This document shows positions 46,750-55,218 of a stretch of 59,318 nucleotides of DNA, in pieces. Below the pieces are notes generated by a model, which worked only from the letters and a program-made list of their open reading frames with translations, searched no databases and was not told the DNA's origin. Position 1 is the stretch's first letter, and every line of letters begins with the position of its first letter. Source of the stretch: Anaerolineales bacterium (GTDB lineage: Bacteria > Chloroflexota > Anaerolineae > Anaerolineales > Villigracilaceae); NCBI GenBank assembly GCA_013360875.1, contig JABWAU010000007.1, positions 1 to 59,318 on the forward strand, read 5' to 3'. Both the position numbers and the translations under genes were made by a program.

Positions 46750-48927
46750 TCATCCCAGCCCGAGCAGGCGCCCGCCCTGATAGACGAGTAGGGCTGCCAG
46801 CCACGCCGCCACAGTCTGATACACAGCGGAAGTCACCGCCCAGGATGCCCCGAACTCATGTTTGATCGCGCCGAGCGTGGCGACGCACGGCACATACAGC
46901 AAAACGAACACCAGCAATGAGACCGCGCTCAACGGCGTGAACCGTTCCCGCAGAGCGATGCTCAGCGCGGTATCTTCGCCTTCGGCTGCCTCGTCCGTCA
47001 GGTTCACGCCGGGGAGGATGCTCACCAGGATTTTGCCCGAACTGACCGCCGCCTCCACGAAGCCTTGACCGATGCCGAGCAAATCTTCGCCGAAGGTTGT
47101 TGCTGTCTCCATTGGCTCGTCCTCGCCTCCCACATAGACCTGACTCAGCGTGCTGACGACGATTTCCTTCGCCATGAACCCGGAGACCAGCGCCCCGCCC
47201 GTTTCCCAGTTGCCGAACCCAAGCGGGACAAAAACGGGCGAAATCGCGCCGCTGACCTTCCCAAAATACGACGCGCGTTGGTCACTCACACCCCAGGGCA
47301 GGTTGAGCAGGGTCCACATCACGATGGACGCCAGCAGGATGGTCGTCCCTGCCTTGCGGACGAATTCGCGCGTGTTCTCCCACATGTGAATGAGCACGCT
47401 CTTCAACGCCGGCTGACGGTAGGGAGGCAGTTCCAGCACGAAAGCGGAGGTGACATCGGGCTTGAGGATGGTGCGTGTGAAGACCATCCCTGCCAGCATG
47501 GCGACGATGATGCCCAGCGCGTACATCCCCCAAATAACCGTCCCTGCGCGCGCGCCGAAGAAGGCGAGACCAAAGACAACGTAAACGGGCAGCCGCGCCG
47601 AGCAGGACATGAGCGGCACAAGCAGCGCCGTCAGCACACGGTCGCGGCGGCTGGGGATGGTGCGGGTGGCATAGATGGCAGGGACGGCGCATCCAAAGCC
47701 GAGAATCATGGGAATGAACGATTTGCCGTGCAAGCCGACGACGCGCATGAAGCGGTCCATCACGAAGGCGGCGCGCGACATGTAACCAGAGTCTTCAAGC
47801 AGGGCGAGAAAGAAGTACAGCATCAACAGCCCCGGCACGAAGACCAGCACGCCTCCGACCCCGGCGACGATTCCGTCAATGACAAGGGAACGCGTCCACG
47901 CGGGAGCAGAAACGAGGTCCAGAAGGAAGCGCAGCCAGCGGGCAATCGGTCCGTTGACGACCGCATCCATCCAATCCAAAAAGGGGGAGGAAACGTCAAT
48001 CACCAGACGGAAGACGATATACATGACCGCAAAGAAGACCGGCAAACCCAGCCACTTGTGTGTGACGATGTCGTCCACGCGGTCGGTGAGGGTGAGACGG
48101 TTGACGAGCGGACGCTGAAGCGACTGGCGCACGACGCCATTGATGTAGCCGTAGCGGCGGTCGGCGGTGAGCAGGTCTGTGTCGTCGCCGAGCATGTCTT
48201 TCAGGTGGGTGGCTCCTTGTTGCGCCAGGGCGATGATTCGTTCGCCGTTGGGCGTTTTGCTCACCCGCGCAAAGATGGCTTCATCGGCTTCGAGCAATTT
48301 GAGCGCCAGCCAGCGTTTGGGGTAGGGGCGCGAGTCGTAATCAGTTTCGTCGAAGGCGGCAATGAGTTTGGCGATTTCGCGCTCGATCTTGCCGCCGTAA
48401 TCGAATTGAAATAAGGGAAGATGATGGAGTTTTTTTGCCGCCTGCACGGCTTGGTTGATGAGTTCGGAGATGCCCTTGCCCTTGTTTGCCGCGGTCTGCA
48501 CCACAGGGATGTTCCCCAGCAGTTGCGAGAGGCGCTCCACGTTGATTTTCGCGCCGTCCTTTTGCAGTTCGTCGGTCATGTTGAGGGCGAGCACGACAGG
48601 CACTTCCAGTTCGAGTAGTTGCAGGGTGAGGTAGAGGTTGCGCTCGAGGTTGGTTGCGTCCACTACGTTGACGACCACATCGGGGCGTTCCTCGATGATG
48701 AAATCGCGGGCGATGATCTCTTCGGGCGAATAGGCGGTGAGGCTGTACGTGCCGGGCAGATCCACAATGTTGATGGTTTTGCCCTCATGCTCAATCTCGC
48801 CCTCCTTCTTCTCGACGGTTTTGCCGGGCCAGTTGCCAGTGTGCTGACGCAGCCCCGTCAGCGCGTTGAAGATGGTTGTCTTGCCGGCGTTGGGGTTTCC
48901 TGCCAGCGCAATGGTGAGATCAGCCAT
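46750..48927 (-). CDS. feoB: Ferrous iron transporter FeoB
   Basis: The 725-residue inner-membrane protein imports Fe(II). The N-terminal G domain has G1 GNPNAGKTT (10-18), G3 DLPGTYSL, G4 NMTD and a helical GDI domain. The membrane part has the two Gate repeats and typical segments: [24 protein letters not shown] and later [15 protein letters not shown], plus the core [10 protein letters not shown]. Length is normal. The start codon overlaps the feoA stop by 8 nt; the C terminus is followed by FeoC. Probably repressed by the DtxR-type protein encoded at the head of the operon. Confidence 0.97.
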   Translation of the reverse strand: MADLTIALAGNPNAGKTTIFNALTGLRQHTGNWPGKTVEKKEGEIEHEGKTINIVDLPGTYSLTAYSPEEIIARDFIIEERPDVVVNVVDATNLERNLYLTLQLLELEVPVVLALNMTDELQKDGAKINVERLSQLLGNIPVVQTAANKGKGISELINQAVQAAKKLHHLPLFQFDYGGKIEREIAKLIAAFDETDYDSRPYPKRWLALKLLEADEAIFARVSKTPNGERIIALAQQGATHLKDMLGDDTDLLTADRRYGYINGVVRQSLQRPLVNRLTLTDRVDDIVTHKWLGLPVFFAVMYIVFRLVIDVSSPFLDWMDAVVNGPIARWLRFLLDLVSAPAWTRSLVIDGIVAGVGGVLVFVPGLLMLYFFLALLEDSGYMSRAAFVMDRFMRVVGLHGKSFIPMILGFGCAVPAIYATRTIPSRRDRVLTALLVPLMSCSARLPVYVVFGLAFFGARAGTVIWGMYALGIIVAMLAGMVFTRTILKPDVTSAFVLELPPYRQPALKSVLIHMWENTREFVRKAGTTILLASIVMWTLLNLPWGVSDQRASYFGKVSGAISPVFVPLGFGNWETGGALVSGFMAKEIVVSTLSQVYVGGEDEPMETATTFGEDLLGIGQGFVEAAVSSGKILVSILPGVNLTDEAAEGEDTALSIALRERFTPLSAVSLLVFVLLYVPCVATLGAIKHEFGASWAVTSAVYQTVAAWLAALLVYQGGRLLGLG

Positions 48928-49171
48928 GCGCCTCTCCGTGCAGGGTCACCTCGATGTTGGCGGCTTCCTCCTTCCGCAGGGCGAGATGATACCCTTTGAT
49001 GAAATACTCGATGGGGTCGCCCAGCGGCGCATGACGCTCGATCAGGATGGTCTCGCCTTTGACGATGCCCATTTCCACAAAGCGCCGCCGCAGCGCGCCG
49101 TTCCCGTTGATTTTGGTGATGACCGCCCTTTGCCCGGGGCGGAGAAGGTGAAGTTGAATTGCTTCAGACAT
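48920..49171 (-). CDS. feoA: FeoA protein
   Basis: The 83-residue SH3-like protein is required for FeoB-dependent Fe(II) uptake. It has [62 protein letters not shown] in shorter pieces: the MGIVKGETI and [11 protein letters not shown] motifs are diagnostic. I placed the start at 49171 (MSEAIQLH), preceded by AAGGAAACC; a longer reading frame of the same phase runs upstream through the antisense of dtxR and is spurious. It lies 38 nt after dtxR and overlaps feoB. Confidence 0.93.
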   Translation of the reverse strand: MSEAIQLHLLRPGQRAVITKINGNGALRRRFVEMGIVKGETILIERHAPLGDPIEYFIKGYHLALRKEEAANIEVTLHGEAHG

Positions 49172-49209
49172 GGTTTCCTTTGTCACAATGAAGTTGAACC
49201 TGCTACTGT

Positions 49210-49884
49210 TTACCGTCCCTCGTTCACTGTCTTTTCTACAATCACAAACTCTGCCATCGAAAGCCCCAGCGCCGCCTCCCTGCCGTTCACCAGCAGGGTG
49301 AGCGGACCGTCCAGCGGCGCCGCTTCGATAACTGTGACCCTTGCCCCCGGCAGGATGCCCTTCTCCTGCAAATACTTGAGCACTTCGGTGGAGGTCGCGT
49401 TGACCGCCCGCACCGTCACCGTTTCGCCCGCCGCCATCTCGCGCAACGACCTCCCCTCCAGCGGAGCAAACGCCCCGTTCGCATCGGGAATCGGGTTGCC
49501 GCGCGGGCAGACCGTCGGGTTTCCCAAAAAAGCCGCCAGCGCCTCGGTCACTTCGGGGGCGGTGGCATGTTCGAGCGAGCAGGCAAGTTCGTAAATCTTC
49601 GCCCACTCGATCTTCAAATGCTCATACAGGAACACCTCCCACAACCTCTGCCGCCGCAGGACGTTCGCCGCCGCCTCGCGTCCCTTCTCGGTCAGCGTCA
49701 CGCCCTTGTATGGCATGTGCGCCACCAGTCCCTGCTCGCCCAGCCTGCGAATCATCTCATTCGCCGAGACGGGCGTCACACCCAGGCGTTCGGCAAGGCG
49801 CGCAATGGACACATCGCGATCGCCCAGTTCAGCCAGCGCCTTCAGATACATTTCCGTGCTTTCGCTCATGTGTGGCAGAGACAT
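49210..49884 (-). CDS. DtxR/IdeR-family metal-dependent repressor with FeoA tail (copy 1)
   Basis: The 224-residue repressor has an N-terminal winged helix (VSIARLAERLGVTPVSANEMIRRL), a dimerisation/metal domain, and a C-terminal FeoA/SH3-like domain (GARVTVIEAAPLDGPLTLLV). With DtxR numbering, the primary site keeps Met, Cys102, Glu105 and His106 (LACSLEH), but the ancillary site has lost two ligands: His79 is Gln79 (RRQRL) and His98 is Tyr98 (KIYEL); Glu83 remains. ATG 49884 follows AGAAGG and lies inside an inverted repeat likely to be its own operator. First gene of the feoABC operon, 38 nt before feoA. Confidence 0.92.
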   Translation of the reverse strand: MSLPHMSESTEMYLKALAELGDRDVSIARLAERLGVTPVSANEMIRRLGEQGLVAHMPYKGVTLTEKGREAAANVLRRQRLWEVFLYEHLKIEWAKIYELACSLEHATAPEVTEALAAFLGNPTVCPRGNPIPDANGAFAPLEGRSLREMAAGETVTVRAVNATSTEVLKYLQEKGILPGARVTVIEAAPLDGPLTLLVNGREAALGLSMAEFVIVEKTVNEGR

Positions 49885-49920
49885 AAGGTAAACCTTCTAA
49901 AAATGTTATGGTTGACCTTA
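49884..49920. promoter_or_regulatory. Probable DtxR-type operator of the feo operon
   Basis: TAAGGTAAACC and GGTTGACCTTA are inverted copies 15 bp apart; the first half is itself a dyad (AAGGTAAACCTT). The site covers the ribosome site and start codon of dtxR-1, which suggests autoregulation of dtxR-feoABC. The half-site GGTTGA also occurs in the dyad near fbpA. Confidence 0.65.
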
Positions 49921-50013
49921 TTATTTCACCGCCCCCCAATTTCGGACAATGACGTATGTCACAAATTTCACAAGAAGGATGTACGCCGCTTCACTCCGCC
50001 CCGACAACTGCAA

Positions 50014-50042
50014 CGTCCCGAAGGGGCTGTTCCTTCGGGACG
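50014..50042 (+). repeat. CGTCCCGAAGG inverted repeat, copy 3 (terminator-like)
   Basis: CGTCCCGAAGG, 7-nt loop, CCTTCGGGACG, then CTTTTT on the plus strand. The shortest member of the family. It lies between the two dtxR genes. Confidence 0.8.
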
Positions 50043-50049
50043 CTTTTTC

Positions 50050-50757
50050 CTACCTCTTCATCGGCGTCTTCAACGGCGGCAGCTTATTCCCCTCGCCGCG
50101 CTTCGTCACCTCCACCCACAGCGAAGCGGCGAGTTCATACCCGATGATGTGATCATGCGGCTTCATCTGCAAGCGCAGCGGTCCCTTGAATGGCGCGCAA
50201 CTCAGCAGGTGAAACGGCGTCCCCGGCACCAGCCCCAGCTCGCCAATGTAGCGCAGTTTGTCGAAGTCGTGCGTACGGACGCGGCTGACAATACAATCCG
50301 AACCCGACGGCACCTCCAACAGCGGCTCGTCGCGCACCTCGGGCATGAGTCCCTCCTTCGAGGGAATCGGCTCCCCATGCGGGCAGCGCGTGGGATGCCC
50401 CGCCAGTTCGAACATGCGCTCTTCGATTTCGTCGTTGATGCCTTTCTCGAACGTATCGGCGAGTTCGTGGGCGGTTGCCCAGTCATATTTCATCACCCTG
50501 ACGAGGAACACCTCCGTCAGTCTATGACGGCGCAGGGCAGGCATGGCAATGCGTTCGCCTTCGGGTGTCAGGCGCACGCCGCGGTACGGCTCATGGACGA
50601 GGTATCCCCCCTTTTGCAGACGCTTGACCATCGTCGAAATCGCCTGCGCCGAGGCTTCGACGTGCGAACCCAGCAGCGAGAGCGATACTTTCTGATGATC
50701 TTGTTGCAGGCGATAAATTTCGGCGGCATATCGCCGCATGGCGGGACTGATAGACAT
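50050..50757 (-). CDS. DtxR-family regulator with FeoA tail (copy 2)
   Basis: The 235-residue paralogue has a winged helix (VSLSLLGSHVEASAQAISTMVKRL), the dimerisation domain, and a FeoA-like tail (LGLVPGTPFHLLSCAPFKGPLRLQMK). Its metal sites are the mirror image of copy 1: the ancillary ligands are kept (His78 in RRHRL, Glu82, His97 in TAHEL), but the primary site is broken (Met10 is Arg9, Cys102 is Asp101, His106 is Lys105; only Glu104 remains). The start 50757 is preceded by GGAG; longer starts are possible. It is divergent from the Fe(III) ABC transporter and may control it. Confidence 0.9.
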   Translation of the reverse strand: MSISPAMRRYAAEIYRLQQDHQKVSLSLLGSHVEASAQAISTMVKRLQKGGYLVHEPYRGVRLTPEGERIAMPALRRHRLTEVFLVRVMKYDWATAHELADTFEKGINDEIEERMFELAGHPTRCPHGEPIPSKEGLMPEVRDEPLLEVPSGSDCIVSRVRTHDFDKLRYIGELGLVPGTPFHLLSCAPFKGPLRLQMKPHDHIIGYELAASLWVEVTKRGEGNKLPPLKTPMKR

Positions 50758-50769
50758 GAAACTCCAGAA

Positions 50770-50825
50770 TAGGCGCGTACCCGGCGTTCTCCCTAACGCC
50801 GAATTGCGCAAGAGAGCGCAATCTA
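50770..50825. repeat. Three-way-junction repeat, copy D (degenerate)
   Basis: Hairpins CGGCGTT/AACGCCG and ATTGCGC/GCGCAAT, the second with loop AAGAGA. GCGCAAGAGAGCGC is identical to the reverse complement of hairpin 1 in copy A (56570-56585). The outer arms are poorly paired here. It lies just upstream of dtxR-2. Confidence 0.6.
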
Positions 50826-50843
50826 TGCTTGATTATAGATTTA

Positions 50844-50856
50844 TCAACCAGGTTGA
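50844..50856. promoter_or_regulatory. Dyad TCAACC-A-GGTTGA between dtxR-2 and fbpA
   Basis: A perfect 13-bp dyad in the divergent region. Its half-site GGTTGA recurs in the operator before dtxR-1, so it may bind one of the two DtxR proteins. Confidence 0.5.
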
Positions 50857-50923
50857 ACACAGGTTGCAAGCGGATATAAGCCAAATTTATAACAAATATC
50901 TAGATTATTCGGTTTGCGAAAAT

Positions 50924-50929
50924 TATACT
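50924..50929 (+). promoter_or_regulatory. Candidate -10 box for the Fe(III) ABC operon
   Basis: TATACT in the most AT-rich part of the divergent region, 80 bp before the fbpA start. No convincing -35 is seen at the usual spacing. Confidence 0.35.
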
Positions 50930-51009
50930 ATACGTCACAATTGCGGATAAAAACCATCTGGTTTATCTGCGGTTTGACAAATCATAAACTCTTCAAGGAG
51001 ATACACCAA

Positions 51010-52107
51010 ATGTTCAGCAAGTCGAAAATCTTTATCACCCTTTTGGCATTGATGCTTATAGCCAGTGCGTGCGGCGGCAGCGCGCCGACAGCCGTCAGCG
51101 AGGAGCCTGCGGTTGTGCAGGAACCAGCTGCGGGCGTAAGCACTGAAGCGCCTGCCGAAATGATGGATGTATCCGGCGATCTGGTCATCTATTCGGGACG
51201 TTCCGAGCCGCTCCTCCAGCCCGTCATTGACGCGTTCAAGGCGCAATATCCAAATGTCAACGTTCTGCTTAAGGCAGGGAGCAATAGTGAATTGGCGAAC
51301 GCGTTGATCGAGGAGAAAGCCAACCCGCAGGCGGACGTATTCATCACGACCGAATTATTCACCATTCAATCGCTGGCTCGGGAGGGAATTTTCGCTTCGT
51401 ATTCCCCGTCGGGGGTTGAGCAACTGCCCTCGGAATTTCGCGGCCCGGATAACACGTGGACGGGACTGACCCGCCGCGCGCGCGTCATCATGTACAACAA
51501 GGATTTGGTCGCGGAAGACGAACTGCCGACCTCGATCTTCGACCTGACCGACGCGAAGTGGCGTGGGCAGATCGCCGCGGCTGGCTCCACCAACGGCTCG
51601 ATGCAGGCGCAGATCGCCGCCATGCGGCAGTTGCTCGGCGAGGAGGCAACACAGGAATGGCTGTACGGGTTGATCGCCAATGAGGTGACTTTCTTCGGCG
51701 GTCACACGGATGTGCGCAAAGCGGTCGGTGCGGGCGAGTTCAAACTGGGGCTGGTCAACCATTACTACTTCTACCTGCAGCAGGCGGAGGGGAGTAACGT
51801 CGGCATTATCTTCCCCGATCAGGGCGAGGGGCAGATCGGACTGATCACGAACGCGACCTCTGCGGCAATCGTAAAGGGTGGGAAGAATCTGACCGCCGCG
51901 CAGGCATTCCTCGATTTCCTCGTCTCACCAGAAGGACAGAAATTGTTCGCCGAGCAGAATTACGAATATCCGCTCCTGCCCGGCGTGGCACTGCGCGAAG
52001 GTGTCCAGCCGTTGGACGGCTTCCGCCTTGCGGATGTGGATATCGCCCAGGCGGCACTCGATTTCGACGCGACGTTCGATCTGATGGAGCGGGTTGGGTT
52101 GCCGTAA
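51010..52107 (+). CDS. Fe(III) ABC transporter substrate-binding lipoprotein (FbpA/FutA-type)
   Basis: The 365-residue lipoprotein has a signal with lipobox IASAC, a short acidic/Ala spacer, and a bilobed periplasmic-type fold: DLVIYSGRSEPLLQPVIDAFK at the N terminus, VLLKAGSNSELANALIEEK, GLTRRARVIMYNKD, and NHYYFYLQQ near residue 245, where the adjacent tyrosines match the Fe(III)-binding pair of FbpA/FutA. The end DVDIAQAALDF and FDLMERVGLP is typical. ATG 51010 follows AAGGAG. It heads an ABC operon with a permease and ATPase. A metal other than iron cannot be excluded. Confidence 0.92.
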   Translation: MFSKSKIFITLLALMLIASACGGSAPTAVSEEPAVVQEPAAGVSTEAPAEMMDVSGDLVIYSGRSEPLLQPVIDAFKAQYPNVNVLLKAGSNSELANALIEEKANPQADVFITTELFTIQSLAREGIFASYSPSGVEQLPSEFRGPDNTWTGLTRRARVIMYNKDLVAEDELPTSIFDLTDAKWRGQIAAAGSTNGSMQAQIAAMRQLLGEEATQEWLYGLIANEVTFFGGHTDVRKAVGAGEFKLGLVNHYYFYLQQAEGSNVGIIFPDQGEGQIGLITNATSAAIVKGGKNLTAAQAFLDFLVSPEGQKLFAEQNYEYPLLPGVALREGVQPLDGFRLADVDIAQAALDFDATFDLMERVGLP

Positions 52108-52112
52108 GCCCG

Positions 52113-52326
52113 CGTGTCATTGCAAGGGCTGTTGGTTGAGTAGGGCGGTGCTTTTTCTGCCCATATCGAAACCACAGCCCGCTTGTCCTGAGCCTGCCGT
52201 TCGCGCACAGACGCGCTCGCGGTACGAACGGTGTCGAAGGGAAGCAATCTCCTGCTTCACGGTTATTTGCAAGCAAGCAGGAGATTGCTTCGCCGCCAAA
52301 GGACAAGAGCGCTACTCGCAATGACA
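52113..52326. repeat. Composite nested repeat between fbpA and the permease
   Basis: Outer arms TGTCATTGC (52115-52123) and GCAATGACA (52318-52326); inner 17-bp arms GAAGCAATCTCCTGCTT (52241-52257) and AAGCAGGAGATTGCTTC (52275-52291). Between outer and inner left arms lies a CTTGTCCTGAGC...GTGTCGAAGGG element (52182-52241) of the family found inside dnaE and recF. The region has no gene; it could act as an attenuating structure within the operon. Confidence 0.7.
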
Positions 52327-52359
52327 TAATCGGCTACAATTCAACCCTCAGGTTTAGAC

Positions 52360-54000
52360 GTGGAAATCACGCGCGCAAATCAATTTTCTTTGCAAAGACT
52401 CCGCACGTATCCTATCAGTCCCCGGCTGGCAATTGCCGCGGGGCTGGTGGCGTTATTCGTCGCCGTCCCGCTCGTTTACATTTTCATCCGTGCCCTGGGA
52501 GCGGAGCCCGAAGCGTGGCAGAGACTTCTTCAAACGCGCATCTGGAAACTGCTGAGCAACACGCTTTTGCTCGCCGCCGCAGTGACGAGCGGCGCGCTGG
52601 TTACAGGAATTAGCATGGCGTGGCTCACCGAGCGCACCGACCTGCCCGGCAGGAAAATTTTCCGCTGGATGCTTGCCATGCCGCTAGCCGTCCCGGCGTA
52701 TATCGGCGGTATTGTGCATCTGGCATTGCTTCGTCCGCGCGGCGGGGTGATTCCGCAGTTTCTTGAAAGCCTCTTTGGTCAACCCGTGCCGACTCCCAGT
52801 CCGCTCGGGTTTTGGGGCGCGGCGTTCATTCTCACTTTGTTCATGTATCCTTATGTTTACCTCCTCAGCGGCGCGGCGTTTCGCACGCTCCACGCCTCGC
52901 TCGAGGAAGCCGCGCGTGTCTTCGGGCGGACTCCCATGCAGACTCTCTTCCAAGTGACCCTGCCCGCCCTCCGGCCCGGGTTGACCGCAGGCGCGCTGCT
53001 GGTGGCTTTGGATATCTTAGCCGAATACGGGACCGTAGCCCTGCTCCGCTACGAGACGTTTTCCTCGGCGATCTTTGTCCAACTCTCGGGTCGCTACGAC
53101 CGATCGGCTGCTTCCATCCTGAGCGGCATTCTCGTCGCTTTATCCATTCTCATCCTTTGGGGTGAACTCCGTTTGCAGGGACAGGCGCGTTTCACGCAAA
53201 TGGAAAGCAACTGGCGACCCGCTCCGCTCGTGGCGTTGGGTAAATGGCGCATCCCTGCTTTGTTACTGGTGTTGGGTGTGGTCTCAGCCAGCCTGCTCGT
53301 GCCTTTCACCGTATTGTTGATCTGGAGCATCCAGGCTTTCCTCGATCCGCAAACAATGGCGACCTTGTTCCGCACCGGTTCGCAGGGGTTTGGTTCCTAT
53401 GTCTGGAACAGCCTGTGGAGTTCGGGCGCGGCGGCGGTGATCGCGGTCATGCTGTCGCTGCCTGTCGCGCTGCTGGCGGTTCGATATCCGAGTCGCTTTT
53501 CGCGATTCATTTCGCGTTTGTGCCAGGTGGGATATGCCATCCCCGGCGTGGTGATTGCATTGAGTCTTGTGCTGCTTGTCAATCGCGCGCTGCCTTTTCT
53601 GTACGCAACGCCGTTTGTGGTGGTCATCGCCTACGTGCTGCGGCACATGCCTCAGGCGGTGAGGGCAAGTGAATCGGCGCTGAATCAACTTTCCCCGTCG
53701 CTGGAGGAGGCGTCGCGCACGCTTGGGCGCACGTCTTTGCAAACGTTGATTCAAGTGACAATGCCTTTAATTCTGCCGGGGTTGCTGGCGGGAGGTTCGC
53801 TGGTCTTTCTCACCTCTCTCAAGGAACTGCCTGCCACGTTATTACTTCGTCCCGCAGGGTTTGATACACTTGCCGTCCGTGTGTGGGTATGGGCGGGCGA
53901 AGGATTTTACTTTCAAGCCGCGCCAGCCGCGTTGCTGCTGGTGCTCGTGTCGGCTTTGCCGTTATCCTTTCTCTTGCGCAGGGAGCAGATCTTCAAATGA
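52360..54000 (+). CDS. Fe(III) ABC transporter permease, two fused halves (FbpB-type)
   Basis: The 546-residue protein has about twelve helices and two binding-protein-dependent permease domains. Each half has an EAA loop for ATPase docking: EEAARVFGRTPMQTLFQVTL near 185-204 and EEASRTLGRTSLQTLIQVTM near 445-464, both followed by P-x-x-x-P-G. Such fused permeases are typical of FbpB/SfuB iron systems. GTG start at 52360, 252 bp after the substrate-binding gene and after a composite repeat. A TACAAT (52333-52338) in the gap could give a separate promoter. It overlaps the ATPase start by 4 nt. Confidence 0.93.
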   Translation: MEITRANQFSLQRLRTYPISPRLAIAAGLVALFVAVPLVYIFIRALGAEPEAWQRLLQTRIWKLLSNTLLLAAAVTSGALVTGISMAWLTERTDLPGRKIFRWMLAMPLAVPAYIGGIVHLALLRPRGGVIPQFLESLFGQPVPTPSPLGFWGAAFILTLFMYPYVYLLSGAAFRTLHASLEEAARVFGRTPMQTLFQVTLPALRPGLTAGALLVALDILAEYGTVALLRYETFSSAIFVQLSGRYDRSAASILSGILVALSILILWGELRLQGQARFTQMESNWRPAPLVALGKWRIPALLLVLGVVSASLLVPFTVLLIWSIQAFLDPQTMATLFRTGSQGFGSYVWNSLWSSGAAAVIAVMLSLPVALLAVRYPSRFSRFISRLCQVGYAIPGVVIALSLVLLVNRALPFLYATPFVVVIAYVLRHMPQAVRASESALNQLSPSLEEASRTLGRTSLQTLIQVTMPLILPGLLAGGSLVFLTSLKELPATLLLRPAGFDTLAVRVWVWAGEGFYFQAAPAALLLVLVSALPLSFLLRREQIFK

Positions 54001-55034
54001 CAACTTTGGAAGTACGCAATCTCGTCAAACAATTTCATGGGTCAGAGCGTTCCGCCGTGAACGATATTTCGTTTGAGTTGAGCGAGGATGAGATCCTCGC
54101 CCTCGTTGGTCCGAGCGGATGCGGCAAGACGACCACCCTTCGTCTCATCGCGGGACTCGAACGACCTGACTCGGGTCTCATTCGTCTGAACGACCGGGTC
54201 GTTGCCTCCGATTCGATTTTTGTCCCGCCTGAACAGCGCGGCGTGGGAATGGTCTTTCAAGACCATGCCTTATTTCCTCATCTGACCGTTTTCGAGAACG
54301 TTGCCTTTGGCTTGCGCGGACGGAAGCCTGATGAAATCCGAACCATTGTCGGGGAGATGCTCCACCTCGTCGGCTTGCTGCCGCTGTCGAAACGGTATCC
54401 GCACGCGTTGTCCGGAGGGGAACGTCAGCGCGTGGCGTTGGCAAGGGCGCTTGCCCCGCGTCCCATCTTGTTGTTGATGGACGAACCGTTCAGCAGTCTC
54501 GATGCCGACTTACGGACTGAAGTGCGCGAACACGTGCGCGGAATCCTCAAATCCATGCGTGCCACGGTTGTCTTCGTGACGCACGACCAGGACGAGGCGC
54601 TGTTTATGGGTGACCGGCTCGCTGTGTTGAACAAAGGTGAATTGGAACAGATCGGCACGCCTGAGGAAATCTTCCACGAATCGAACACGCGCTTTGTGGC
54701 AAAGTTCATGGGCGACAGCGATTTTCTACGCGGACGGGTGACGCCAAACGGAATCCAAACCGAAATCGGGCTGTTGAACCAACTCGTTGATTTACCCGCC
54801 GGTACTTCCGTCGAGATCGCCCTGCGCGCCGACGACATTGACTTTGAGATTGACGGAAGCGGCAACAGCCTGATCGTGGCGCGCTTTTTCCGCGGCGCGT
54901 TCAATCTCTATCGCCTGCGGCTCAACTCGGGGCAAATCCTTCACGCTTTCACCGACCACACGAAGATACTTCCCGTCGGTGCGCGCGTACAGGCGCGTGT
55001 CAGCGCCGAACATCCGTTGACGGTGTTTTCGTAA
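53997..55034 (+). CDS. Fe(III) ABC transporter ATP-binding protein (FbpC-type)
   Basis: The 345-residue ATPase has Walker A GPSGCGKTTTLR, a Q-loop (MVFQDHALFPHLTV), the signature ALSGGERQRVALARAL, Walker B ILLLMDEPFSSLDA and the H-loop VTHDQDEA. A C-terminal regulatory OB-like domain (about 240-345, VDLPAGTSVEIALRADDI) follows, as in iron/spermidine/sugar importers. The ATG lies in an ATGA overlap with the permease stop; longer upstream frames are spurious. It completes the FbpA-B-C iron importer. Confidence 0.95.
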   Translation: MTTLEVRNLVKQFHGSERSAVNDISFELSEDEILALVGPSGCGKTTTLRLIAGLERPDSGLIRLNDRVVASDSIFVPPEQRGVGMVFQDHALFPHLTVFENVAFGLRGRKPDEIRTIVGEMLHLVGLLPLSKRYPHALSGGERQRVALARALAPRPILLLMDEPFSSLDADLRTEVREHVRGILKSMRATVVFVTHDQDEALFMGDRLAVLNKGELEQIGTPEEIFHESNTRFVAKFMGDSDFLRGRVTPNGIQTEIGLLNQLVDLPAGTSVEIALRADDIDFEIDGSGNSLIVARFFRGAFNLYRLRLNSGQILHAFTDHTKILPVGARVQARVSAEHPLTVFS

Positions 55035-55098
55035 TAATTGTCAAGTTGTTCCGGCACACGCCACGCGCAATACAGGGGAAAACACTCACCAATCCCTA

Positions 55099-55142
55099 GT
55101 AAAATTCTACGTAAATCTACATTGTCCTGCGTAAATTTACGC
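55099..55142. promoter_or_regulatory. Triple GTAAA-(N)-TAC motif, candidate operator
   Basis: GTAAAATTCTAC (55099-55110), GTAAATCTAC (55111-55120) and GTAAATTTAC (55131-55140), the last within the perfect 14-bp palindrome GCGTAAATTTACGC (55129-55142). It lies upstream of the PucC-like gene. A regulator encoded nearby, perhaps the MerR-HTH protein, could bind it. Confidence 0.5.
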
Positions 55143-55182
55143 CTAAAATTCAACCATATCTGTTGGGTTTATGCCACTATCA

Positions 55183-55218
55183 CTCTCCAATCTCTAATTC
55201 TCCAATCTCCAATTCCCC
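55183..55218. other. Word-like tract before the PucC-like gene
   Basis: CTCTCCAATCTCTAATTC, TCTCCAATC and CTCCAATTCCCC words directly abut the ATG at 55219. The same TCTCCAAT words precede recF and the Cas4-like gene. No ribosome site is visible. Confidence 0.6.

Noticed and set aside
47065-48414. 449-codon open frame opposite feoB
   Set aside because: It is antisense to an unmistakable FeoB; composition (Asp/Arg/His/Gln-rich) is that of a shadow frame.
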